Shown here: positions 53,640-62,621 of the stretch, in pieces
Position numbering within the stretch: the stretch's first letter is position 1
How the letters are laid out: every line of letters begins with the position of its first letter
DNA from: Lichenifustis flavocetrariae
GTDB lineage: Bacteria > Pseudomonadota > Alphaproteobacteria > Rhizobiales > Beijerinckiaceae
Length of the DNA stretch: 64,000 nt
Direction: 5' to 3'
Assembly (NCBI RefSeq): GCF_026130545.1
Contig: NZ_JAMOIM010000006.1
Location: 228,734-292,733 of the forward strand
Translations under genes and position numbers: made by a program
The notes under the pieces: model-generated
The model's input: only the letters and a program-made list of their open reading frames with translations
Database searches by the model: none
What the model was told of the DNA's origin: nothing

Positions 53640-55403
53640 ATGGCGAAAGCATTCGGCCTCTTCGGCAAGCTCGCCAGGCGAACAGTGCTCCAGACACTCG
53701 AGGCGCCGGACCCGGACCCGGTCGGAGAGAGTCCCGAGGTTCGGGAGCGCGCGCCGGATGTCTCGATGTTCGTGCGATCGCTGATCGGTACCGGTCGGAT
53801 CGATGCCACCAACGAGGGGCGTGCCCTCGCGGCCCTCAAGCAAACGGTCTCGGGAACGGACTGTTCGATCCTGATCGACCTCGGGCTGATCGAGGAGAGC
53901 GATCTCGTGGCCGCCCTGGCGGTGTTCCACGCCACGGCCATGACCGGTCCCGACGATCTGCCGGCGCAATTGCCGCCCATCGAGGCCGTCTCGCCCAGCT
54001 TCTGGGAGCGGGCTCGAATCCTTCCCCTGCGCCGTGACCTCGATGGGCTGACGGTCGCCATGGTGGATATCTTCGATCGCGAAAAGATCGAGAGTTTGCA
54101 GCATCTTCTCGATGAGCCGGTTCGGGCGACCGTGATCGGTCCTTCGGTGTTCGAGAGCGCGATCCGCTCCCTCGGCGAGGCGTCGGCGGCGGACGACCTG
54201 CCCTCCGACAGCGGCGAAGCCGAGCTTGACGATCTCGCTCGGCTGCAGGATGTCGCGAGCCAAGCCCCGATCATCCGTCTCGGCTCGCGGCTCCTGAAGA
54301 CCGCCTTCGAACTCAACGCCTCGGACATCCATATCGAGCCCGGCGAGACCGATGTCCGGGTCCGCTATAGGGTGGACGGCGTCCTGGTGCAGTCCGAGAC
54401 GCTGCCCAAGGCCGTCCAGATGGCGCTGACAACCCGCTTCAAGATCCTGGCGGGGCTCAACATCGCCGAATTGCGCATGCCGCAGGATGGTCGCATGACA
54501 GTGGTCGACCGGGGTGCCGCGACCGACCTGCGCGTCGCGGCCCTGCCCACCGCGAATGGCGAAGCGCTGGTGATGCGTATCCTGCGCCAGTCGCGGCGCG
54601 TGGGCACGTTCGGGTCCCTTGGCTTTTCCGCCGAGGCCGAGGAGGTGCTGAAGACCATGATCGGCCGGCCGAACGGCATCGTGCTCGTCTCGGGTCCGAC
54701 CGGCAGCGGCAAGACCACCACGCTGTATACGGCCCTTTCCCTGTTGAATGGGAGCGACCGCAAGATCATCACGGTCGAGGACCCGGTGGAGTACCGAATC
54801 GCCGGCGTATCGCAGGTGCAGACCCATGCCGCGATCGGTCTTGATTTCGCGGCCGCCCTCCGTTCGATCCTGCGCCAGGACCCCGACATCGTGATGATCG
54901 GCGAGATCCGCGACCAGGAGACGGCGCGGATTGCCGTGCAGGCGGCCCTCACCGGGCATCTCGTGCTGTCGACGATTCATACCAATTCGGCGGCCGCGAC
55001 GGTGACACGTCTGGTCGAGATGGGCGTCGAGCCGTATCTGATCGCCGCGACCCTTAACGGTGTGGTGGCGCAGCGCCTCGTGCGGCTCGTCTGCCAGGCC
55101 TGTGCCGAGGACGAGCCCGGCCATCGCGACGCAACGCTGCGGGCCCGTGGCTGTCCGCAGTGCAACGGGACCGGCTATCGCGGCCGGACCGTCGTGGGTG
55201 AGGTCATGCCGCTCGACGCGTCGCTGCGCGACCTCATCGCCGACAAGGCGACCGCGGGTGTGATCGAGGCAGCCGCCATCCGAGCCGGCATGTCCACGCT
55301 GGCCGTGACCGCGCTCGACAAGGTCAAGCGTCGCGAAACGACGATCGACGAGGTCCTGCGTCATGTCGATCTCGGTCCCTCCGCGCTGGCCAAGGTCTCC
55401 TGA
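53640..55403 (+). CDS. gspE: Type II secretion ATPase GspE
   Basis: Cytoplasmic ATPase driving pseudopilus assembly. 587 residues from the ATG at 53640, which has GGAGG (53631-53635) upstream. N-terminal GspE_N-type domain (about 40-180), then Walker A GPTGSGKT (352-359), the Asp-box region, Walker B DPDIVMIGE (414-422, catalytic Glu422) and the His box LTGHLVLSTIHTNS (437-450). The zinc-binding tetracysteine is present: C485-x2-C488 and C505-x2-C508, a mark of T2SS/T4P GspE. The much longer open frame upstream is shadow of gspL. Confidence 0.96.
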   Translation: MAKAFGLFGKLARRTVLQTLEAPDPDPVGESPEVRERAPDVSMFVRSLIGTGRIDATNEGRALAALKQTVSGTDCSILIDLGLIEESDLVAALAVFHATAMTGPDDLPAQLPPIEAVSPSFWERARILPLRRDLDGLTVAMVDIFDREKIESLQHLLDEPVRATVIGPSVFESAIRSLGEASAADDLPSDSGEAELDDLARLQDVASQAPIIRLGSRLLKTAFELNASDIHIEPGETDVRVRYRVDGVLVQSETLPKAVQMALTTRFKILAGLNIAELRMPQDGRMTVVDRGAATDLRVAALPTANGEALVMRILRQSRRVGTFGSLGFSAEAEEVLKTMIGRPNGIVLVSGPTGSGKTTTLYTALSLLNGSDRKIITVEDPVEYRIAGVSQVQTHAAIGLDFAAALRSILRQDPDIVMIGEIRDQETARIAVQAALTGHLVLSTIHTNSAAATVTRLVEMGVEPYLIAATLNGVVAQRLVRLVCQACAEDEPGHRDATLRARGCPQCNGTGYRGRTVVGEVMPLDASLRDLIADKATAGVIEAAAIRAGMSTLAVTALDKVKRRETTIDEVLRHVDLGPSALAKVS

Positions 55404-56620
55404 TGCCGAGCTACACCTACAAAGCCTTCGACGGGCGCGGGGCCATCGTCCAAGGTCGGGCGGAGGCATCCAGCAAGGCCGATATGATGGCCCAGGCCCG
55501 GCGCCAGAACCTCCGAATCATTTCGGCCGAGGAAACGGCTGCCTCCGGTAGCCTCTGGAACCGCGACTTCAAGTTTGGTGGGCGGCCGAAGCAGAAGCAT
55601 GTCGTCGATTTCGTGCGCGAGCTCGCCACTCTGACGGACGCCGGCCTGACCATCGACCGCGCCCTGCGCCTCGCGGAACAGCACGCCCCCCGGGCGCTGC
55701 GTCCTCATTTGACGGCGGTGATCGAAGCCGTCATCGCCGGCTCATCCTTCTCGCAGGCGCTGAGCCGCCATCGCGATGTCTTCAGTCACGACGTCATCGA
55801 GGTGATCGGCGCCGGAGAGAAGACCCGCGCATTCCCGACCGTGCTGCGCAACCTCGCCGCGTCCCTCGAACGGCGCAACGCCATCCGCCAGCGCCTCGTT
55901 TCGGCGATGGTCTACCCGATCATGCTGGTGCTGATGTCGCTTGGTGCCATCACGGTCGTGCTGACCGTTCTGGTGCCGGCGCTGACGCCGCTGTTCGACG
56001 ATCCCGCCCTGCAGCCGCCTCCTCTGATCCGATTCGTCAGCGCCGTGAACACGACCTTCGCGCAGTTCTGGCCCATTCTCCTGGGCGGAACCGTTCTGGT
56101 CGGGATCGGCCTCGTCGCCCTGTTCCGGCAGACCGTCGTTCGCGGATGGCTGGCGCGACGCCTGCTGCGGGCGCCCCTGTTCGGTCCCATCATGATCGGG
56201 GTCGAGGCCGGCCGGCTCTGCCGTGTCCTCGGCACACTGGTGTCCGCCGATGTTTCGCTGCCGGCCGCGATCGCGGCCGCGCGCACGATCCCGAAGAACC
56301 CGGTGTTCCGGGAGGCGGTCGAGGAAGCCGGGCGCCGCATGGTGGAGGGCGCCCGTCTCTCGCAGAGCCTGCATCTGCTGCAACCCTACATGCCTGTCAT
56401 CCTCAACCTGATCGCGACCGGGGAGCAGGTGAACCGGGTCGGTGAGATTCTTCTGCATGCGGCCGACATGCAGGAATCGGAGAGCCAGAACCGTATCGAG
56501 CGCCTGATGAGCCTTCTGGTGCCGCTGCTGACCGCCGGCATGGGGCTGATGATCGGCGGCCTCGTCTTCTCCGTGATGAGCGCCATTCTCAGCGTCAACG
56601 ATCTGGCGACGGCTCGATGA
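55403..56620 (+). CDS. gspF: Type II secretion inner-membrane platform protein GspF
   Basis: A 405-residue polytopic protein with two T2SSF domains (about 72-190 and 270-395) and three TM helices (about 168-190, 220-240, 370-395). The N-terminus PSYTYKAFDGRGAIVQG is typical. The ATG shares a base with the gspE stop (TGATG). Confidence 0.95.
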   Translation: MPSYTYKAFDGRGAIVQGRAEASSKADMMAQARRQNLRIISAEETAASGSLWNRDFKFGGRPKQKHVVDFVRELATLTDAGLTIDRALRLAEQHAPRALRPHLTAVIEAVIAGSSFSQALSRHRDVFSHDVIEVIGAGEKTRAFPTVLRNLAASLERRNAIRQRLVSAMVYPIMLVLMSLGAITVVLTVLVPALTPLFDDPALQPPPLIRFVSAVNTTFAQFWPILLGGTVLVGIGLVALFRQTVVRGWLARRLLRAPLFGPIMIGVEAGRLCRVLGTLVSADVSLPAAIAAARTIPKNPVFREAVEEAGRRMVEGARLSQSLHLLQPYMPVILNLIATGEQVNRVGEILLHAADMQESESQNRIERLMSLLVPLLTAGMGLMIGGLVFSVMSAILSVNDLATAR

Positions 56621-57072
56621 ATGCGCGCGGCCACGATGCCGTCGCCGGGTTCACGCTGATCGAGATGATGATCGTCATCACGTTGATGGCGCTGAGTATG
56701 CTGTTTCTCGGCCCGATGCTTGGTCGCAGCACCTCCGCGCGGGACCTCGACGACCTCGGGCGTCGCGTCGCCCTGCAGGCCCGGATGGCCCGGATCCAGT
56801 CGATGCGCGGCAATCTGGAGACCGCTCTGGCTTTCGATCCCGTCACGCGCAGTTTCCTCGTGCTGCCGGGTCAGGACCACCTCGCCCTGCCGGTCGATGT
56901 GTCGGCCACCCTGACGACCGGACGGGACCTCGCGGACGGCGACCGTCCGACGATAAGATTCCTGCCGGATGGCCGCTCGAGCGGCGGTGAGATCCGTCTC
57001 ATCGCGCGGGACGCCTCGATCCATCTCGTCGTCGATTGGCTGACCGGCTGGGTCCGCCGAATGCCCACATGA
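56617..57072 (+). CDS. gspH: Minor pseudopilin GspH
   Basis: A 151-residue prepilin-like protein: short basic leader, cleavage motif AG-FTLIE (after G11, with Glu at +5) and a hydrophobic helix (about 12-34, FTLIEMMIVITLMALSML), followed by a beta-rich GspH-like domain. Starts in a four-base overlap with gspF. Confidence 0.85.
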   Translation: MNARGHDAVAGFTLIEMMIVITLMALSMLFLGPMLGRSTSARDLDDLGRRVALQARMARIQSMRGNLETALAFDPVTRSFLVLPGQDHLALPVDVSATLTTGRDLADGDRPTIRFLPDGRSSGGEIRLIARDASIHLVVDWLTGWVRRMPT

Positions 57073-57485
57073 TGAGCCGAACCGTGAACATCGGGGATCG
57101 GTCCGCCGGATCGCGCCAAGATCGCGAGGGTGGTTTCACGCTCATCGAAGTTTTGGTCGCGTTCATGATCATCGCGCTGACGGTCACGATGGCGCTGCGG
57201 GTGCTGGCCGAGGGCGCCGCCTGGGCGCGACGAGGCCCGGCACAATCGTCCCGCATTGAAGAGGCCGCCTCGGTGATGGATGGCCTGTTGGCCGATCGCC
57301 ATCTCCAACCCGGGGACACATCGGGTGCTTTCACGGACGGCGCCCGGTGGCGGGCCCGGATCGTCGACGTGACGACGCTTCTCATGCCTCAGGCGCCCGC
57401 CCGGCTGCTCCGCATTGAAGTATTCACCGACGAGGCCAGCCGCACCCCGTTGCTCGTGACGATCGCGACGGGATCGCGGCGGTGA
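57069..57485 (+). CDS. gspI: Minor pseudopilin GspI
   Basis: A 138-residue prepilin-like protein with leader cleavage GG-FTLIE near residue 22 and a hydrophobic helix FTLIEVLVAFMIIALTV. The downstream domain is small and matches GspI in size. The start ATG overlaps the gspH stop by four bases; a second ATG follows at once. Confidence 0.85.
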   Translation: MMSRTVNIGDRSAGSRQDREGGFTLIEVLVAFMIIALTVTMALRVLAEGAAWARRGPAQSSRIEEAASVMDGLLADRHLQPGDTSGAFTDGARWRARIVDVTTLLMPQAPARLLRIEVFTDEASRTPLLVTIATGSRR

Positions 57486-58180
57486 AACCAAGACCTCCGG
57501 TGAAGACGTCCGCCAGTCCGATGGAGGGAAGGGAAGCCGGCCTGACGCTGATCGAGATGATCGTGGCGCTTGCCATTGGCGCGCTCGTCGTGGCCTTCCT
57601 GGCCGAGGGGACGGGGTTGCTTCGGCAATTCACCAGGATCGGGACGGCGGTGTCCGCCCAGGACGAGACGATGGCGATCCGGGATCATCTCCGGCGCACC
57701 ATCGGCAGTACGATGGGCAGCGCAGGCAGCAGTCAGAAGACGGGGTTTGCCGGTGTCGGCGACACGGTGGTGTTCACGGCACCCGGAGATCGCTTGCTCG
57801 AGGCGGGTGGCCCCGTGCGGGTGACGCTGGCGGTCATAGCCGAGAACGGGGGGATGTCCCTCGTGGAAACAAGGGCCGCACCCGGCGGAGGCGACAGCAA
57901 GGGGCGGACCCGACGGCTCCTGGCTGGGACCGATCGTGTCGCGTTCAACTATTACGGCTCCCTTTCGGGCAGCACCGCCGCCACGTGGACGACCGAGTGG
58001 ACTGATCCCGAAGCCAGTCCCAGTCTGATGCGGATCGATGTGGCCTTCAAGGCCGGAGACCGGCGGCGCTGGCCGCCTTTCGTAGTGCTCATGCCGTCCG
58101 GAGGAAGCCCCCCGCCGCAGGGGTCGTCGCCCGGCACGGACACCGCGTCGACGGGCAAAGTCTCTAGTACGGCGCCGTGA
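57482..58180 (+). CDS. gspJ: Minor pseudopilin GspJ
   Basis: A 232-residue prepilin-like protein: leader ending in AG-LTLIE (cleavage near residue 20), helix LTLIEMIVALAIGALVVAFL and a larger beta domain, with a Ser/Pro/Gly-rich C-terminus. The Leu at +1 instead of Phe is accepted in minor pseudopilins. The start is GTG within a GTGA overlap with gspI. No gspK follows; a strong terminator does. Confidence 0.84.
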   Translation: MKPRPPVKTSASPMEGREAGLTLIEMIVALAIGALVVAFLAEGTGLLRQFTRIGTAVSAQDETMAIRDHLRRTIGSTMGSAGSSQKTGFAGVGDTVVFTAPGDRLLEAGGPVRVTLAVIAENGGMSLVETRAAPGGGDSKGRTRRLLAGTDRVAFNYYGSLSGSTAATWTTEWTDPEASPSLMRIDVAFKAGDRRRWPPFVVLMPSGGSPPPQGSSPGTDTASTGKVSSTAP

Positions 58181-58225
58181 CGGGCGCGTCCGCTCACCCT
58201 GGCGTGGGCCAAGCGGCTCTCAAGA

Positions 58226-58265
58226 AAAGAAGGTCCCGTGCGTGCACGGGACCTTCAGGCTTTTC
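58226..58265. terminator. Bidirectional intrinsic terminator between gspJ and gspG
   Basis: Perfect 12-base inverted repeat, AAGGTCCCGTGC (58230-58241) and GCACGGGACCTT (58244-58255), with a T-run at 58261-58264 on the plus strand and an A-rich flank (AAGAAAAG) giving T residues on the minus strand. It sits between the convergent gspJ and gspG. Confidence 0.88.
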
Positions 58266-58287
58266 ACGCGATCATGGGATTTAGCCT

Positions 58288-58797
58288 TCAGCCCGGATCG
58301 TCGGCGTTGCGCACCGGATGCGAACTGGCGACATCGCCCACTTCATGGCCCGGAGAATACACCTCGAATTCCGAATTGCGTCCCGGAACCCGGTAGGCAT
58401 AGCGCTTGTGCCAGGGGTCCAAGAGCCCGCTCTGGTTCTTGAGGTAGGGCCCATGCCACCCACTCACCCCGTCCGGCGGGGAGAGCAAGGCCTGCAGGCC
58501 CTGCTCGGCGGAAGGATAGCTGCCGACGTCGAGATAGTAGAGTTCCAATGCCGACGTGATGTTCTTCGCCTGGATCTGCGCCGTCTGGGCCTTTGCGCTT
58601 GAGAAATACCCCAGCACCCGCGGCGCCATCAAGGTCGCGAGCATGCCCACGATCCCCAGAACGACAAGCAGTTCGACAAGCGTGAAGCCGGCTTCATCCT
58701 TGCGCCGGGCGGTTTTTGCTGTGGAATGAGGCCGAAGGCTTCGGCCGATCATCGTTGTCTTGACTTGGTAGAACAGCGAGCGTGAGCGAAGTCTCAT
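58288..58797 (-). CDS. gspG: Major pseudopilin GspG
   Basis: A 169-residue major pseudopilin. The leader is unusually long (about 35 residues) before the cleavage site AG-FTLVE, then helix FTLVELLVVLGIVGMLATLMAP. The mature domain has the GspG pattern YYLDVGSYPSAEQGLQAL, SGWHGPYL and DPWHKRYAYRVPG. The ATG at 58797 has AAGGA nine bases upstream; ATGs at 58821 and 58752 are alternatives, the last giving a shorter leader but no ribosome-binding site. It is transcribed alone, facing the E-F-H-I-J unit. Confidence 0.92.
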   Translation of the reverse strand: MRLRSRSLFYQVKTTMIGRSLRPHSTAKTARRKDEAGFTLVELLVVLGIVGMLATLMAPRVLGYFSSAKAQTAQIQAKNITSALELYYLDVGSYPSAEQGLQALLSPPDGVSGWHGPYLKNQSGLLDPWHKRYAYRVPGRNSEFEVYSPGHEVGDVASSHPVRNADDPG

Positions 58798-59149
58798 GCA
58801 GATAGTCCTTATGCTGTTCATAAGGCGTTGAATCCTTTGCGGCCTGTTGGGAATGTGTTCGCACTTCGTCGAATCATTGAGCCCAATAGATGTCCGAAAA
58901 ATTAAGAAATTCTTTCTTTCGCAAATACAACCAGAGGTATTGGGCCGATCCTGCTGTATAGTCTTGTCGTTCAGCGGTGTTTCACTAGATTTAACTTCAA
59001 GTCACTCCAACAATTTGAAGCAAATGCCTCTGCTTCCCGCCTGCGAGCGCGCTTCGTTGTGCCAGGGGAGCTATCACGCTAGGACGACGCCGCCCTAGCG
59101 GCCTCATGGCCTTTGATTTCGCCACCGACAGAGGTATAGACTGCGGCGC
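58798..59149. other. AT-rich divergent region upstream of gspG
   Basis: About 350 bases, distinctly A+T-rich between 58880 and 59020, consistent with promoters for gspG (minus) and the YgiB-like gene (plus). Open frames inside have no protein-like content. No specific operator recognised. Confidence 0.5.
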
Positions 59150-59806
59150 ATGGCTTCTTCGCCCGCGATCCTGGTGTGCGACGTGCTTTTAACGAAAGTG
59201 CTGAATCGAAACGTGATTGTCCGGTTCTGGGCGGCAATCGCTGGTGCTTCGATGGGGCTCGTGTCAGGCCAGGCTGAAGCCAATGCGACCCGGTTCTTCG
59301 CTTCACCCGCCCAATGCGAAAGTGCGAGAGCTCTCGCACCTGGCGCCTGCCGTACGGCGTTCGCCAACGCCCTGGCCGAATTTGCCGCGAAGGCACCGAT
59401 GTACCGTAGCCGCCGCGCCTGCTTCCGGCAGTTCGGCCCCTGTATGCCCTGGCCGGTCGGAACCCGCAGTTTTTCGCAGTTCCGGCCACAATGGGTGGGC
59501 GTGACGGTCGATGCGTCAACCTCCGGGCCGGCGGTGATGCCCGCAGTGGCGCCGGGCCGGATTCACCTGGTCTTTGCACCGCAATCCGTGTCCAGCCTGT
59601 CGCCGGCCGCGACGGAAACGCCCCGACCCTCTCATCCGTCCGACACAGGCGAGCCCGTGGCAAACATCATGACGCCGGATGAGGACGAGGCGGCTTCGCC
59701 AGCCTCGCCGCCTCCGGCGGCTGGCTCGGGTTTCACGGTGATCGATGGCGTGCTGACATATCCGGCACCGGCACGGTTCCAGCCCAAGGCCCTCAAGCAC
59801 CCTTGA
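59150..59806 (+). CDS. Exported DUF1190 (YgiB-like) protein
   Basis: A 218-residue protein. After a hydrophobic signal-like segment (about 20-45, ending in Q-A-E-A) comes the YgiB/DUF1190 pattern: F-x-S-x-x-x-C-x-x-A...C-x-x-A-F-x-N-A-L-x-x-x-x-x-x-A-P-x-Y-x-S-R-x-x-C-x-x-x-F-G-x-C (about 50-98), with four Cys that could form disulfides. The C-terminal half is Pro/Ala/Ser-rich and disordered. An internal GTG near residue 22 could be the true start of the signal peptide. Its stop overlaps the ureD start (TTGA). Confidence 0.65.
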   Translation: MASSPAILVCDVLLTKVLNRNVIVRFWAAIAGASMGLVSGQAEANATRFFASPAQCESARALAPGACRTAFANALAEFAAKAPMYRSRRACFRQFGPCMPWPVGTRSFSQFRPQWVGVTVDASTSGPAVMPAVAPGRIHLVFAPQSVSSLSPAATETPRPSHPSDTGEPVANIMTPDEDEAASPASPPPAAGSGFTVIDGVLTYPAPARFQPKALKHP

Positions 59807-60642
59807 CCCTGTTACCGCAGCTCCAGGACGCCATTCCTCCGAACCGCGCCGAGGGCGTGTTGCGAGCCCGATTCGCCCGCCACGGGGGCCGCACACGTGC
59901 CATGACCTGCCATGAAGCCGGAGGCCTCCGGCTACGCTTCCCCAAGGTTGATCAGGCGCACGAGCCGGACTGCGAGGCCGTGTGCATCAATACGGGCGGC
60001 GGCATGGTGGGGGGAGACCGGGCCCGTCTGAGCTTCGGATGTGACCCCGGCGCCGCCGTGTCGCTGACGACGCAGTCTGCCGAGAAGATCTACCGCAGCA
60101 CGGGCGCCCTGACCAAGGTCGAGGTGTCGCTGGATGTGGCGAGCCAAGGATGCCTCGAATGGCTGCCGCAGGAGACGATCCTGTTCGACCAGGTCAGGCT
60201 GTCCCGGACACTTGATATCGCCATGCGGGCCGACGCGTCGCTCTTGATGGTCGAAATGTTGGTGTTTGGGCGTCTGGCCATGGGCGAAACCGTGCGGTCC
60301 GGCGAGCTGCACGACCGGTGGCGGATCCGTCGCGATGGGCGTCTTCTGTTCGCCGAGGATCTGCGACTCGCCGGGGATATCGCGTCCACGCTCGATCGCC
60401 CGGCGCTCGGCGGCGGGGCTCGAGCGTTGGCGACTCTCCTGTTCGTCGCGCCGCAGGCGGAGAGCATGCTGGACCCGGTTCGCGCGGCTCTCGCCGGCAC
60501 TGAGGCGGAAAGCGGTGCGAGTGCCTGGAATGGTCTTTTGAGCTTCCGCGCGCTCTCGCCCTCGCCAGAGCGCCTGCGCCGGACTATCGTGACGGTGTTG
60601 GAAATCCTGCGGGGACGGGCCGTTCCCCGCGTTTGGCAATAG
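59803..60642 (+). CDS. ureD: Urease accessory protein UreD
   Basis: Chaperone that, with UreF and UreG, loads nickel into apo-urease. The 279-residue protein has the family core INTGGGMVGGDRARL (about 62-76), LTTQSAEKIYRS and WLPQETILFDQ. The start is TTG inside a four-base overlap with the DUF1190-like gene. It is followed 21 bases later by fused ureAB. Confidence 0.93.
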   Translation: MTLLPQLQDAIPPNRAEGVLRARFARHGGRTRAMTCHEAGGLRLRFPKVDQAHEPDCEAVCINTGGGMVGGDRARLSFGCDPGAAVSLTTQSAEKIYRSTGALTKVEVSLDVASQGCLEWLPQETILFDQVRLSRTLDIAMRADASLLMVEMLVFGRLAMGETVRSGELHDRWRIRRDGRLLFAEDLRLAGDIASTLDRPALGGGARALATLLFVAPQAESMLDPVRAALAGTEAESGASAWNGLLSFRALSPSPERLRRTIVTVLEILRGRAVPRVWQ

Positions 60643-60663
60643 CGGATCCCGGAGGCGCGTCGC

Positions 60664-61284
60664 ATGAATCTTACACCGCGGGAAAAGGACAAGTTGCTGA
60701 TCGCCATGGCGGCCAATGTGGCCCGACGGCGGCTTGAACGCGGCGTAAAATTGAACCATCCCGAGGTGATCGCGCTGATCACCGATTTCGTCGTCGAAGG
60801 CGCTCGCGACGGCCGCAGCGTCGCCGAGCTGATGGATGCGGGCGCCCATGTGGTGTCGGCGTCTCAGGTGATGGACGGGATCGCGTCCATGATCCACGAC
60901 GTGCAGGTCGAGGCCACCTTCCCGGACGGCACCAAGCTTGTGACCGTCCATCATCCGATCCGCGACGCGGCGGACGATCTCGTCCCAGGCGCCGTGCTGG
61001 CCGCGCCGGGCGACCTGACCTTGAACGAGGGCCTGGACACCGTGACCCTGACGGTGGCCAACACGGGCGACCGGCCGATCCAGGTCGGCTCGCATTACCA
61101 CTTCTTCGAAACCAATCCGGCGCTTGATTTCGAGCGGCCCAAGGCGCGCGGCTTTCGGCTCGACATTCCGGCCGGAACGGCGGTGCGGTTCGAACCGGGC
61201 CAGAGCCGGGAGGTTCGTCTGGTGGCCTTTGGCGGACGCCGCGAGGTCTATGGGTTCCGGCAGCAGATCATGGGACCGCTGTAG
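60664..61284 (+). CDS. ureAB: Fused urease gamma-beta subunit
   Basis: A 206-residue protein joining UreA and UreB. Residues 1-100 are the gamma subunit ([25 protein letters not shown], the HPEVIALI and [17 protein letters not shown] segments); residues about 106-206 are the beta subunit ([50 protein letters not shown]). Gamma-beta fusions are known, e.g. in Helicobacter and some other bacteria. The catalytic alpha subunit ureC is expected next but is not there. Confidence 0.94.
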   Translation: MNLTPREKDKLLIAMAANVARRRLERGVKLNHPEVIALITDFVVEGARDGRSVAELMDAGAHVVSASQVMDGIASMIHDVQVEATFPDGTKLVTVHHPIRDAADDLVPGAVLAAPGDLTLNEGLDTVTLTVANTGDRPIQVGSHYHFFETNPALDFERPKARGFRLDIPAGTAVRFEPGQSREVRLVAFGGRREVYGFRQQIMGPL

Positions 61285-61354
61285 CTGGTGGGTGACCGAT
61301 CCGCAGGCTTTGTGCTAGGGAGCCCAAAGCCGCACCAAAGGAGTCAAGCTGGCG

Positions 61355-61768
61355 ATGAGCGATATTACGATCACCTCCGGCGAGTTCCGCTTTAAGGCGC
61401 GATTCGAGGAGAAGCTGGCACCCAAAACCACCGCCAAGTTCCGCAGCCTTCTGCCTTACACGCAGCGGATCATTCATGTGCGGTGGAGCGGTGAGGCCTG
61501 CTGGATCCCGCTGGGCGATCTCGATCTTGGGTTAGAGTACGAGAACCACACGAGCTTTCCCGCACCCGGGCAGATCATCGTCTATCCCGGCGGTATCAGT
61601 GAAACCGAGATCCTGCTCGCCTACGGCGGCGTTCATTTCAAAAGCAAGATGGGCCAGCTGGCCGGCAACCATTTCCTGACGATCACCGAAGGCCAGGAAC
61701 GCCTGGCGGAATTCGGACCCTACGTGCTCTATCATGGCGCGCAGGAGATCGTATTCGCAGCAGTGTGA
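61355..61768 (+). CDS. DUF3830 family protein
   Basis: A 137-residue protein with beta-rich, cyclophilin-like character: ITSGEFRFKARFEEKLAPKT at the start, LPYTQRIIHVRWSGEACWIP (partly quoted) and PGQIIVYPGGISETEILLAYG in the middle. These are DUF3830 hallmarks. Members are often found beside amidohydrolase or ureide genes; here it follows ureAB by 70 bases in the same direction. AAAGGAG lies somewhat far (12 bases) from the ATG. Function unknown. Confidence 0.82.
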   Translation: MSDITITSGEFRFKARFEEKLAPKTTAKFRSLLPYTQRIIHVRWSGEACWIPLGDLDLGLEYENHTSFPAPGQIIVYPGGISETEILLAYGGVHFKSKMGQLAGNHFLTITEGQERLAEFGPYVLYHGAQEIVFAAV

Positions 61769-61810
61769 ATCGGGTGGCTTGTGGTTTGCGCCGACCGACG
61801 CTTCAATAAG

Positions 61811-61845
61811 CAAGGGGAGTTCCACACTCGGTGGAACTCCCCTTG
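61811..61845. terminator. Perfect 15-base hairpin between convergent genes
   Basis: CAAGGGGAGTTCCAC (61811-61825) and GTGGAACTCCCCTTG (61831-61845) are exact complements around a five-base loop. It lies between the DUF3830 and DUF6481 stops. T-tracts are weak on both sides, but the stem is very stable. Confidence 0.8.
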
Positions 61846-61914
61846 TAAGACAAATCGTGTGTCAAAGGATGGGGCTGGTCGAAGCCGCCCATCCAAAGTC
61901 TGATTCAGGCCGGA

Positions 61915-62322
61915 TCAGCGCTGCTTTTGCCGCATTTTACGGGCCGCGTAGCGTTCGTCGCGCCGGGCTTTTTGTTCAGCCTGGTCCAGCACGACGCGCG
62001 AGGCGCGTTCGAGCCGCGCGGCCTCGACCACCTTGCGCTCGGCCTCAAGCTCGGCTTCGCGGGCGAGGGCTGCGAGCAACTCTTCCTCTTCGCGCTTGCG
62101 GCGCTCTTCGGCTTCCCGCTCGCGCTGCTCCTGCAGCAGCCTCTGGCGTTCCTCCTGGCGCGCAAGACGCGCATCGTGGATCGCTTTCCGCTCGGCCGCG
62201 ACAGCTTGACGCCGCGGATCGTCGGGTCCGGGCCGGGTCTTGAGTTTCTCGACAAGGGCCAGTTTGGCCGATGTCGACGCTTTGATTCGGTCGGAGAAAT
62301 TCGCGTGGTTGAACGTACCCAA
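61915..62322 (-). CDS. DUF6481 family coiled-coil protein
   Basis: About 135 residues from a TTG at 62322. The N-terminal F-x-D-R-x-x-A-S-x-x-A-K-x-A-L-x-E-K-L pattern followed by P-x-x-x-D-P is that of DUF6481. The rest is a highly charged coiled coil rich in Arg, Glu and Ala (e.g. [20 protein letters not shown]) ending in a basic tail. The frame is open to ATG 62430, but family N-termini begin just before the F-x-D-R motif; GGAT lies upstream of the TTG. Function unknown. Confidence 0.68.
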   Translation of the reverse strand: MGTFNHANFSDRIKASTSAKLALVEKLKTRPGPDDPRRQAVAAERKAIHDARLARQEERQRLLQEQREREAEERRKREEEELLAALAREAELEAERKVVEAARLERASRVVLDQAEQKARRDERYAARKMRQKQR

Positions 62323-62621
62323 GGGCGATCCAGTTTCGGGGACGCCGATCTGAAAGCGGCGTCGAGGGGAATAGAATGCGCGAGAATCGACAGCGACGCG
62401 CGCGCAACGGGCATATAGACCTCCCGGCAAGGTTTTGGAAGGGCGCGCGTGCGTATTCCTGCAGGGAACCGGGGTACAACGACCGTATGCTGAATGCGCT
62501 TTACCGGCGCACCTGGCACGTTGCGATCAACGCGATGGCCGGCAGAAGGCAGCGCCCCGCGCGGCTTGACCGTCGCCGGCAAAGTCAGCAAGACAGCGTC
62601 TACGAACGCGCCGAGGACGTT

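Noticed and set aside
58847..59098. 83-codon plus-strand frame upstream of the YgiB-like gene
   Set aside because: Lies in an AT-rich promoter-like region; no ribosome-binding site and no protein-like pattern.
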